Origin: Numida meleagris
Taxonomy: Eukaryota > Chordata > Aves > Galliformes > Numididae
DNA: 64,000 bases
Direction: 5' to 3'
Assembly: GCF_002078875.1 (NCBI RefSeq)
Contig: NC_034412.1
Coordinates: forward strand, 78,544,041-78,608,040
The notes beneath the pieces were generated by a model. The model was given only the letters and a program-made list of their open reading frames with translations, did not search any database and was not told where the DNA came from. A program made the position numbers and the translations under genes. This document shows positions 51,565 through 61,584 of the stretch, piece by piece (position 1 is the stretch's first letter; the number at the start of each line of letters is the position of its first letter).

Positions 51565-52967
51565 AAATAATGAGATTTGCTAAAAAGGAGACTTACACAT
51601 TGGTCTCAAATGTATGAAGTTGCATAAATGATCTGGTTTGAATTGCATATTTTAAAACAATGTGCTATAGTTACATGTGTGCATACATAGTGCAAGAGAA
51701 ATTCAGATGCTAAACAGATCCTCCTTCCAATGTAAATACTGTACTGTAGATACTCCATAGGAAGTAGTAGTTGCAGCATCTTTAACCTACTGGAGCAGAA
51801 GCTCTGTATGCAAATTACTGTAAATGCCCTTTTATATAATTTTACTGTTAAATTATAAAATTGAAGGTCAGAATTAAATTTCTACATTTGTACTGCAAAC
51901 CAGTATGGCTAATACATACATACAGAGAATAATCTAAAAAATATCAAACTATCTATTTTCTCTTGTATGTTACAAATATTAACAACAAGGTGGGTAATAA
52001 GTCTCATTCCTAACACTATCTACAGCTTCTTAAAATACAAAATATTGTTTCAAATATTTGTTATGTAGACAAAACTTTCACCTTAATTCAAAAATCAATA
52101 CTGTGTAAATGAACTCCGTATACACACAGTTCCACATCATTTCTCCACCATTGTTTCTACAATGACAACTAAAAGATTATAGCATTGGTGCTATTATTAA
52201 GCCTTTTTTGAAATTTATCTGAATATTCATGAGTGCCAGAGACTGTAACTTTGAAATTTGCACTTAGACATCCTCAGTTCATGTAGTGCTTTGAAGGTCT
52301 AAAGCTCAACAGAAGAAAGGAAGGTTGGTCATCTGCTTTGATTCTGAAGCAAGGAGAGTCAGGCATGAAACATCAAAGAATCACAGAATGGAAGAGCAGA
52401 AAGCAGAAATTGAAGGGGAAACTGGGAAGGACAAGGAGGAAGACTGAGAATATGATTGCTTAATAGCAAAAGAGGGAATATCAACCTAAGCCAGGAAATG
52501 ATGACTCCTTTATGTTAGTTAACAGTGATCAAAAAGATGTGTAGAAGATGAGTTCAATTTAATAATCTTATTGAAAGATTCTCTTTTTCCCTCAATTAAC
52601 TTCTGAAAGAATCATTGAACTCCATGTTTACCACAGGACCGGACACAAACAAATTTGAAAATACTTCAGAAACTTTTAGCCTTTGTAGTACCATCCATTG
52701 TGTATCCAAGGAGCCAATCCTTTCCAGAAAAAAAAAAAAAAAGGTCTTCCAGTAACTAAGTTCCCTATTTTTCTAAAATGTATTGTTTCCAGCGTTCAGA
52801 AGTTCTCACTGTGGCTGTCAGGCACTTTGTAGGAGTGTGCCTCAGGGTACAGAGGACCTGGTGAAATATTACCAAAAATGTAATACAAAATTATTTCAGT
52901 AAACAGTATTTGATCTTCCCATTGTTTAGAAGCCCAGAATCTACTGTAGTGTGCATGTATTTTAGTG
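51565..52967. other. Unique sequence, no gene seen
   Basis: No recognised repeat or gene. An A-run lies at about 52728-52742. Confidence 0.5.
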
Positions 52968-53256
52968 TCAAAGGCCTTACTGAAGTCCATGTAGACCACA
53001 TCGACAGCCTTACCTTCATCCACTAAGCGGGTCACCTTGTCATAGAACGAAATCAGGTTTGTCAAACAGGATCTACCATTCACAAACCCATGCTGACTGG
53101 GCCTGATCCCCTTGTTGACCTTTAACTGATCCACAATGTATCCTGAGATTATCTGTTCCATAACCTTCCCTGGCACCGAGATGAGACTAATAGGTCTATA
53201 GCTACCAGGATCATCTTTCCAGTCCTTCTTGAAGATGAGAGTCACATTTGCTAGTC
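52968..53256 (-). mobile_element. CR1 ORF2 reverse transcriptase N-terminal fragment
   Basis: The minus strand is open through this stretch and encodes the CR1 RT fingers region: DWRLANVTLIFKK, DDPGSYRPISLISVPGKVME, then IRPSQHGFVNGRSCLTNLIS and AVDVVYMDFSKAFDT. The catalytic FADD box and everything 3' of it are missing; the match ends sharply at DFSKAFDT and unrelated sequence follows. The open frame extends beyond the element to 161 codons by chance. With no stop codon over 95 residues, this piece is better preserved than most of the window's CR1 coding parts. Confidence 0.9.
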
Positions 53257-53885
53257 TCCAGTCAAATAATAAAGAATACATGTGTAGGGATACAGTCAGG
53301 CTTATCTTTGAATGAACTTGTCAATTAATAAAGGCTCGATGAAGTTGTATAAGAAAGCTCAACAAAGCTTGATATCACAATATGCTTGTGTTTTTAAAAT
53401 TTACTTAGTATTGTTTAAATTAATAGAATATAAAGTAAATCATACTGTTTAAACATTCTGAGATGTGGATTTCCTGAATTGCATTAGTAGCCAGAAAAAA
53501 TATATTTTTCACATGCTTTATTTAGTAATGTAACTTAATTATTGCTCAACTATAGCCAAAGAATTATTTATTAACAGCCTCACTTTGTTCTCTAAATATA
53601 TTTCATTTTCCACTTATGCTATTTTCTCCTTTCTAAAGCAATATTTTCTCACTATTTCAAAACTGATACAGAATAATTTGGTTGTGTCTTTCAAATGAGG
53701 AGTTCCAGGCCAAATAGAACACAAAATTGTGTAGTAGTAAATGTATATGCAGTGAGAGAGGTATCATGTATGGATCTTTCCTGGGCTATGTATAACACTT
53801 CACGTTTTAGCTCTTTTCCTTAAGAGACTTGTGTTTACTAAATGTGTTACAGGTCAGTTAGAACACATTTGTTGTGTGCTCTCAC
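53257..53885. other. Unique sequence, no gene seen
   Basis: About 630 bp of AT-rich DNA without recognised elements. Confidence 0.5.
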
Positions 53886-54400
53886 ATATGCCTGGGGCTC
53901 CCAACACTGTAAAGATGTGAAGCATTTGGAGAGGGTCCAGAGGATGGTTCAAAGATGCTGAGAGGATTGGAGAAGACAGACTGAAGGAGCTGCGCTTGTT
54001 CAGCCTGGAAAAGAGAAGGCTATTGGAACACCTTATTGTGGCCTTCCAGTATTTAAAAGGAGATTATAAACAGGAGCAAAATCAACTTTTTACACAGGTG
54101 GATAGTGATAGGACAAAGGCAAATGGTATTAAAGTAGAAGAAGGGAGATTTGGATTAGATGTCAGTGGAAAGTTTTTAATGAGAGTATGGTGAGGTGTTG
54201 GAACAGGTTGCCCAGTGAGGCTGAGGATGTCCTGTCCCTGGACATTTTCAAGGTCAGGTTGGATGGGGCCCAGGGCAATCTGAACTAGCACTTGATCTAG
54301 TGGCTGGCAACCCTGCTTGTGGCAGGGGAGTTGGAACTGATGATCCTTGAGGTCCCTTACTACTCAAGCCAGTGTATGATTCTTTTATTCTGTGATTCCT
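53886..54400 (+). mobile_element. CR1 LINE fragment (C-terminal ORF2 to tail)
   Basis: A 5'-truncated CR1 of about 515 bp, from the TGCCTGGGGCTCCCAACACT region of ORF2 through LEKRR coding, the KVEEGRFGLDVSGKF-like stretch, the 3' UTR and degraded tail units (TATGATTC, TCTGTGATTCC). It has frameshifts and is inactive. Confidence 0.95.
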
Positions 54401-56349
54401 CGGAAGATGAAAGAAAAACAACTCAGAGACTAACCTGATACTAATCCTCATGAGCTATAAGAACTTCACATTTGTTGCATACTGTGTTGTAAGTGTAGTT
54501 AAATGTTCATTAGAATAATAGTTGTGGTCCATGCACTGAGAAACATCAATATTACTTTCATATATTTTATTAAGTATTGTAAGATTGTAAAAATATGTTT
54601 ATGTACATGACAGTTCATGACATCAGACAATCATTTTTCATAGTATGCTATGAGTCATTTGTCCCTGACCATACAGAATGTAATACTTCTATGTTGATTC
54701 TTCGTAAGATCCATAGTTGATAGAACCAGTAGCATCACACAGAAAGGATTTCATACTCATGCAGATTTTTATATTTAAATATAATTGATTTATATCTCAC
54801 CTTCTCTGCAGTAACTTCCATGAAACTTCTGTTTTCTTCATATGCTAGCAGTGTTGTGTGTGAGGATTAAGTTTGATGCTGCTTCAAGTAAGTGTCTCTA
54901 ATACTACTCTGAAATTAGCTGAACAGCACCTATACATCAATTTCTTTGTTAAAAGTTACCAATTCTCCAAATTATATATAAAAAAAAGCAATCCAAGCAA
55001 CGCCTGTCTTAATTTTTTTTGAATCAAGCTTCTGTTAACATAATGGACTATTCACAGTAGATTCTGTTGGAGATAGAGGGTGTGATCATTCCTCATGGGG
55101 AATGACTCATCTAAGGGAGCCTTAGCTCCACCTTCAGTATCACTTCCTTCAGAGCTCAAGGCTTTCCATTGCTGAAATACTTGAAAAATCACTTTCTGGA
55201 TCCACTCTCTGTATTCAAATTATGAATTTAGTCAGGTGCAGAAAGGCACTCCTGAATATTTCTTGTGAATTCCAACATCTGGTTCAAAGCAACTGCTTCT
55301 ACAAGTGTTTAATATTTGTCATGTGCTGTTCCTGCTGATTTGCCTGTTTGCTGTGCTAACACCACAACATCATCTTACAATGACACGTATTGTCACCACC
55401 TTACAATGCAAAAGAAGGAGACAGAAAAGAAATATTGTCTCTAATTCCTAAAACTAAAGTTGAATATTCTGTTATTCAACCAACAGTTAAATAACAGAGA
55501 AAAAAAATGCAGCAGAAACATCTGTAAATAATTATTCTTTGAAATCACTGAGCCCCTTAGACTAATTCATTCATGCTTATCCAAAATAAAATAATACAGT
55601 TCAGCGACACTAAGGGCTGGAGAATTGCAGGACTTAGATTATAAGACTCTTTGCTTTGGTTTAGGGAGTTAGCTAAGTGATAGTTGGAATCAGGCTTGAG
55701 TTATAATGAAAATGTGGATTAGGTATTCCAGGAGGAGACCCTCTATCCCTCAACTCTATAACTTTTTTAAAGGAAGGTTAACTAGCTCAGAAAGTGGATA
55801 GTTTGCATACAACTTTCTGCTTAACAATCTCCAAGCAGATAGATTTGAATTTCTTTGCCGTAAGCTTCACATTCAGATTGCTAATCTACATGTTTTTTAT
55901 GCACACACAATTACATTTTCTACTGTCTTTGTTCCTGAACTAGATTAGCATGTTCTTGAACTAGATTAGCATGCTTTGTAAAAAGCAGAGAGACTTGTTG
56001 ATATTTAAGCCAATAGAGACTGTGATAACTCCAGCACAAGGTACATTACAGTTCATCAGTGGTGGCATGGCATCGCTTTAACTATATTGCTTCAGAGAAC
56101 AAATGTGTCAAAAAACCTGTATTCCAGCATAAGGACGTGCTAACTCCATTTTACAGCTGCATAAGATCTATGATTTTTGCTGTTGTGTAGTCTAGAGAAA
56201 TTCATTTATACTGATATAATGGAAGCATCAATCTTTTAGATCTCTTTACATGTGGCTTTCACTATTTATAATTTGGATAACCTAATATTGTTGATTTTTA
56301 TACTCCTTTTCAGATTGACTCCTGTTTCCAGAGTCTATTTCAGTCAATT
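54401..56349. other. Unique sequence with one small tandem repeat
   Basis: No recognised gene or transposon. At 55930-55971 a 21-bp unit (TGTTCYTGAACTAGATTAGCA) is present twice in tandem with one mismatch. Confidence 0.6.
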
Positions 56350-56638
56350 TTTAATAGGACAGAAAAGGAAGGGATAATAATAATAAAAGAGTATACAAAA
56401 CAAGTGATGTACAATGCAGTTGTTCACCACCAGATGACTGATGCTCAGCCACATCTCAAGCAGAAGCAGCCTTTGTCCACTCCTGGCCAACTTAGTGTAA
56501 CTTGACTTAGTGTAAGCACTGCTGAGCAACAACTCAAATTATTAGTGGTTACCAACAGTAATCTCATCTTAAATCAAAACCAGGGCACCATAACAGATAC
56601 TATGATGAAAATTAATTAAATCCCAGTTAAAACCTGGG
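56350..56638 (-). mobile_element. Truncated ERVL-type LTR (same group as 48.2 kb)
   Basis: On the minus strand this begins near AGGTTTTAACTGGGATTTAA and runs through the AGCAGTGCTTAC block and the TTTTGTATACTCTTTTATTA block to TCCTATTAAAA, where similarity to the LTR group stops. The last part (GAGATAAAG...TTAAACCACA in the complete copy) is missing. It lies directly against a second, different LTR piece, giving a composite structure. Confidence 0.7.
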
Positions 56639-57087
56639 AAACAGTCCATCAGGAGCAGACTACTCCAGTGTGGGCTGCTGTCTAAAGGCCACAGGCCCTG
56701 CCCAGATCTTCTATGTTAGATCTCCAGGGACTACAGCTTCCTTCAGGGTATATCCCCATGTAGTGACATGGGGTCTTCCACAGGTTGCAGTGTGGATGTG
56801 TTCTCCAGTGTCTTCCTCCATGGACTGCAGGGGGACATCGTGCATTGCTGCAGTCTTCTCTACAAGCTGCACCACTTCTCTCTCCTTCTTCATGAACCTT
56901 GATGTCTGCAGATTTGTTTCATGTTTTTTTTTTCTTTCTTCTGTCTCTCATAGCTTTCTTAAATATGAATTCTCAGAGGTGCGAGCAGTGTGATTGACCA
57001 GTTCAGCTCTGTCTGGAAGGGGTCCGTTAGAGAAGGCTGGAACTGGCTGTATCCACCAGGGGGTAGCTGCTTCTGCTTGTTATGTTT
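56639..57087 (-). mobile_element. Second ERVL-type LTR piece, 5' part only
   Basis: On the minus strand this carries a promoter-like segment with ATATTTAAGAAAG (about 56954-56968) followed by purine-rich sequence and several degenerate units built around GGAGCAG and CCATGG, as in a common avian ERVL-type LTR with internal short repeats. The 3' half is missing at the junction with the neighbouring LTR (about 56639), and the other end abuts a CR1 piece at 57088. The 107-codon plus-strand frame here is antisense and has no known family. Confidence 0.6.
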
Positions 57088-57253
57088 CAGGCTTGAGGAG
57101 GAGTGGCTGGAAAGCTGCCTGACGGAAAGGGACCTTGGTGTACTGATGGACAGTCAGCTGAATATGAGCCAGCAGTTTGCCCAGGTGGCCAAGAAGGCCA
57201 ATGGCATCCTGGCTTGAAGGTCTTTTCCAACCTGAGCAGTTCTATGATTCTAA
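57088..57253 (+). mobile_element. CR1 LINE with a large internal deletion
   Basis: Positions 57088-57212 match CR1 ORF2 ([20 protein letters not shown] and [17 protein letters not shown]), and from about 57211 the sequence jumps directly to the very end of the 3' UTR (GAAGGTCTTTTCCAACCTGAGC) and one tail octamer. Most of the C-terminal ORF2 and 3' UTR is missing. CTTG is shared by both sides of the junction in related copies, which suggests deletion through short homology. Confidence 0.88.
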
Positions 57254-57500
57254 ACTGTGAAAAAGAGTCCCTTGCTCAGTTAGGTCTGCTTTAAAAATGA
57301 ATCAGTTTTAGTTCTTTGTGCTTAAATAACTCAAGCTATTGTAAATGCATATTGGTACATAGCAATAGGTGAAGTTTACTCCTTCGTTCCCAAGTGTCAT
57401 AAATGTGGAATGGAAAGACTAGATGTGACTACACTCCTACATAGTTTCAAGTTAGTGAACATTGAATACTGAATAATTTAAAAGAATTTTTAGTCCCTAG

Positions 57501-58015
57501 TTTGATGATTTTATGATTTTTGTTATTGGTATTCCACATCATAACATCATGTAGTGCACTGGGAGTTAAAGAGTTAATGCTCCACTTCCGTGGGTCATGG
57601 ATAGTTCTCAGAAGAGAAGAACTACACACCCCAGAGGACTTTGCGTTCTGTTACCGTTTTCAGTTCAGAGGGAAAGATAAAACTGTCTGCAGTTCACGAG
57701 ATGTGGTCTCTCTCTTTTCACTTTCTTCTCATCTTGGCAGCATTTCGCCTTCAGCATTAGAATAAGGCCTTCAGTTTTTGGATGCTATCATTTTATTTAT
57801 TATCTTCAATTCCAATTATATTGTATTAGATTGTGTTATCTTGCATTCCAATATCATTTTTATTGTAAATTAGCTTTTCCTCCTCAGATCGTTGCTGCTG
57901 TTTTGTATTTAGGTCCATCTCCCTACCCTTTCTCGTTTCCAGGAGCATGTGTCCATGGGTCCCCCAGCTGCATTAGTCATGGAACCGGGCCAAACCAGCC
58001 CATAAACCGCTGACA
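57501..58015 (+). mobile_element. LTR family 1, copy D: older solo LTR
   Basis: A 515-bp LTR aligning with copies A, B and C, ending CCGCTGACA. The same six bases, CCCTAG, flank it on both sides (57495-57500 and 58016-58021), marking a target duplication and a solo LTR. Its first bases have mutated from TGTC to TTTG. It carries the GTTAAAGAGTTAATG segment seen in copy A, so A and D form a subfamily distinct from B and C. It is more diverged than B and C, hence an older insertion. Confidence 0.92.
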
Positions 58016-58021
58016 CCCTAG

Positions 58022-61000
58022 TTAAATGGAATCAGAACAAATAATGAGAAGCCAAGAAGCTGAGTTTGGTATCTATGCAGATAGAAGAGTATGTCATCCT
58101 CTATCTTCAGCCCCCGTGAGAACAGGACATGGTAATGTTGAAGTGTGGGAGAAAGGCAAATTATTTGCGAATTTACCTTTCCCTGAGGAATGGTTATTAA
58201 GATAATTTTGGCTCACACTGGATCAATTACACTTGGAAGTATAAACATTAATGTAGTTGCAATCTAATTAAACAACATTAAGATATGATCATCCTTTCTG
58301 TTGTGTCTAACTCAATATGGTTTTGATATTAAAAATATTCCCTCAACCATTCCAGGAAGTATAATTCAAAAATATTTTAATTAAATACCTAGACAGAAAA
58401 ACAATTATATTTTCTAAAAGGAGATTTTATTTTTCTGTGTTTTCCCCTTTCTGACTAGTTTTGCTTATATACATTTTATACCATATCAGCAATAAGCGAA
58501 TTGTAGGTATGCCCAGCTTAGGTTCTTCACATACTTATTAACTTTATGCCTATTGCAGTTTAGAAGAACATAGTTTTTTTGCATCTGCAGTGAGTGACCT
58601 ATTGCAGTCAATGGCATTGCATGTAGGTGATGTTCAAAAAAAATCTTATTTTCAAAGCTCTATATAAACACAGATGAGCAACCTTTAGTTGCTCCACTTT
58701 CTTGTGGGGTCTCCTCAGAGTTCTGGAATCTAAGCAATAAAGTCGTTAGAAATTGCTTGGAGCCAAATTCTGAGATTTATTTTGAGAATATGTGAAGTAT
58801 TTCAAGATGTATAACAACTGAAAATAGAATTCAGGAAGTCAGTGTAAATCCTTTAAGCTGTGTCACGATCCTCTAAATTGCAAGAAAAATGGAGTAGTGA
58901 TATAACATTGCTCATACAAAAGAATATTTGGAAATGTTCTAAAATTGCCTTATGCAGTTACCACATTCCAACATGTTCACAATGTGAGAAAGAAGTCTTA
59001 GAGAAGTAACAGAAGGCACCTGGTGTAATTAAGATCACTTTAAGAATCCCCACAGTTAATGATATGTCAATGTGAAATTTTACATATTTAAATTTTGGAC
59101 TTCTTAACTGCTGCAGTGTGCTTTCAGTGGAAGAGAGATTTTATGTTTTATATACCTGATGATATCAAAGGATTATATTTCAAAAAGTATCACTGACTGG
59201 CAGAGAAATTCTAAAATAATTTTTGTCTAATAAACAAGAAATATAAATAATTTGTAAGTGTTCTCATAAATGCATTTATGTTTTCAAATGAAGCAGAACG
59301 TTTCTAGTTCAATAGCATTTGATGAAAAATAAGAATCTCTGCATCATATAAAAACTTTCTTTTTTAGCTGTTTGGTTGGATATAGGCTTCATGGAAAAAA
59401 GAAACAGCTGGTATGTACAAACACTCTGTATTTCTAGTTTTGCCTTTTAGTTGTAATGAAAATTAAATCAGTATAGGGTGTGGGTATTTATTGTGCTTAT
59501 TTCCAGAGTCTCTTATACTGAAGTTTACTCTCTAAAAGACTTTTGCCCCACACCATTTTGATAACATGCTTTAGTAACTAGACGTTTTTTGCAAAATAAG
59601 ATGGAATCTGATTATTTGAAAATTTGACATCATTTTCTTTTTTAATATATGAAACATGATAAAAAAAAAACTGTAGTTCCTGTGCATCTTAGAAGTTTAA
59701 AGAGGTACAATGGAATAGTCAGAACAATATATATATTTTTTAAGAAAAAGAACTGAGGTGCCTGGTACTTGAGAAATAAGAGAGGAATAGAGGGTGTCAG
59801 AACCTTCTCCATTAATAGAGGCATGTGTATGGTGTGATAGCTGGTCTTTTTAAAATGCAAAACTACAAATTACAATGCCAGATAATACCATGTTTAGCAG
59901 CTTTGCCTCTGGTTTGTATTTGGAACAATGCTTGACAATTCCATTGGAGACAATAAAATAGTTGTTGGCACATTTTAATTACTATATAAAGTCACAGTCA
60001 TTTCATGGAACTTCAGGGGGTAAGGAAGCCATCAATTACTGTGCTTAGCTTGACTTTATTTAAACAAATGATTTTCTAATTCTGGTACATAAACTATATG
60101 CTTCCAGTCCTTCGTAATATTTAGTTCCAGGAGCTTTTCATTTGGGTTATAAAATATCCCAGGCTAACCATATATATTAAAAATCAATGTTACAAAGGAC
60201 AAGGTGATTATAGACACTCTACAAGTGCTTTGGAAACAAACATGCATTTATAGAAATCTCTGTGCCACTATTCACTGAGCAAAGCAATATGCTTAACACT
60301 AAAGCCCTCAGGCATTATAAACCCTTAGTAACAGAACACAGAAATAGTTTTAGCTCACAGATCTTGAAGTTCACCCTACTGATTCAGCTCAGTTTCAGTA
60401 GGGTTTAGCAGTAAGCAAATAAACTAACTATGGAACAGTATAAGTGGTAGATACACTCTAGGAAATAGGTATATATTATCTTATTAAAACTGACTGTTAC
60501 ACGACGCTTCATATTCTTTTCAAAATCAGGATAGCCATAAATTCTTCATTAAGGTAGACACAAATGTTATGTAAACGTAGATATCTTATTTACATTTTAA
60601 ATACATTTTCAGTAATAAGAGCATAAGGGGAAAAAGCTTAGCCTGGTAGTAAACAGTGCACTGATAGTATTTTCTAAACTACTTTAGAACCTCTCTCTCT
60701 AGTTCACATGAACACTAATAAACTGAGTGAGGACCTCTAATACATATATGTATAATTATTTGTTCTCAGTACTTGTGAAAGATGATTCCTGCCATCTGTT
60801 TGGGCTTAAAATGTTTGTTCTGGATTTTCTAATGCTCATCTTATATTTAGGCTGAATATGTTCTTCACTGAAAGAAAGAACATTATCATGTTTTACAGAA
60901 TGCTGCTTTGAATTTGAGAGGTAATATTCTACACTTGACAACAACATTACTTGTGAATATCAAACGTATAGGTCCTAAAAATTTAAGGGTTTTGGAGAAA

Positions 61001-61220
61001 CTACTTCTAACTACTTTGGATAAGTACATTGACATACAGATATTAATTAATGCCATAATCTATATAAAAAATGGACAGAAAACCTTGGTTCTGGTAGTTT
61101 GGCTCATGAAAAGTCTTAATAAGAATCACTGGAACTTAAATTTATGCTAAAGGTGTATGATGATCACCAGTCTTCCCACTAAACAGACAGCATATTTTAA
61201 TGTTATACAGACATGCTAGA
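58022..61220. other. Unique AT-rich sequence, no gene seen
   Basis: About 3.2 kb without a recognised exon, RNA gene or repeat family. Confidence 0.5.
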
Positions 61221-61272
61221 ATATTCTTCATAGCAGGTCTAGCTTTGACTTATTCTCTTCAGCTATTCCAAT
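61221..61272 (+). repeat. 52-bp direct repeat, left copy
   Basis: Identical over 52 bases (ATATTCTTCATAGCAGG...CTATTCCAAT) to 61533-61584. The two copies directly bracket a 260-bp LTR segment. Confidence 0.97.
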
Positions 61273-61530
61273 TGTAGTAGGCGGCAACCGAAGGTACGGG
61301 ATGGGACGCGATAAGGACCTCCCCTGCCCAGAGCTTGTGGGCGTAGACAAAGCGAACAAAGAGATAAGGGAGATAAGGAAGGATATATAAGACTTTGTAA
61401 CGATGCAATAAATGCCATTTTTCCACTCACCATATTGGTGTGTGCATGCGTCAGGATGGTCGGGGACTAGGTGTTAGTCCTTGCAAACAGGGTGCAGTTC
61501 ACGAACAGAATATCTGGTGCTGAGTAGTCA
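61273..61530 (+). mobile_element. Alpharetrovirus-like (EAV/ERVK type) short solo LTR
   Basis: A 258-bp LTR beginning TGTAGTAGGCGGC and ending GAGTAGTCA. It is compact: a U3 of about 110 bp, TATATAA near 61385, AATAAA at 61407-61412, then GCCATTTTTCCACTCACCA and TTGGTGTGTGCATG, which resemble the R/U5 of avian alpharetroviruses. It is more GC-rich than its surroundings and looks little decayed. No internal sequence (leader or genes) remains. The expected 6-bp target duplication is absent (TCCAAT on the left, GCATAT on the right); instead 52-bp direct repeats flank it, with two extra bases GC at the right edge. Confidence 0.85.
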
Positions 61531-61532
61531 GC

Positions 61533-61584
61533 ATATTCTTCATAGCAGGTCTAGCTTTGACTTATTCTCTTCAGCTATTCCAAT
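61533..61584 (+). repeat. 52-bp direct repeat, right copy
   Basis: Perfect duplicate of 61221-61272. The sequence after it (AGCGCAATGG) is unique, so the duplicated block is exactly the host DNA next to the LTR. Confidence 0.97.

Noticed and set aside
52373..52393. AATCACAGAATGG resembling a CR1 tail
   Set aside because: Only about 13 bases match and no CR1 3' UTR follows on either strand.
52796..53281. 161-codon minus-strand open frame as a cellular reverse transcriptase gene
   Set aside because: The recognisable part is a CR1 RT fragment lacking the catalytic box; the C-terminal 55 or so residues are unrelated flanking sequence.
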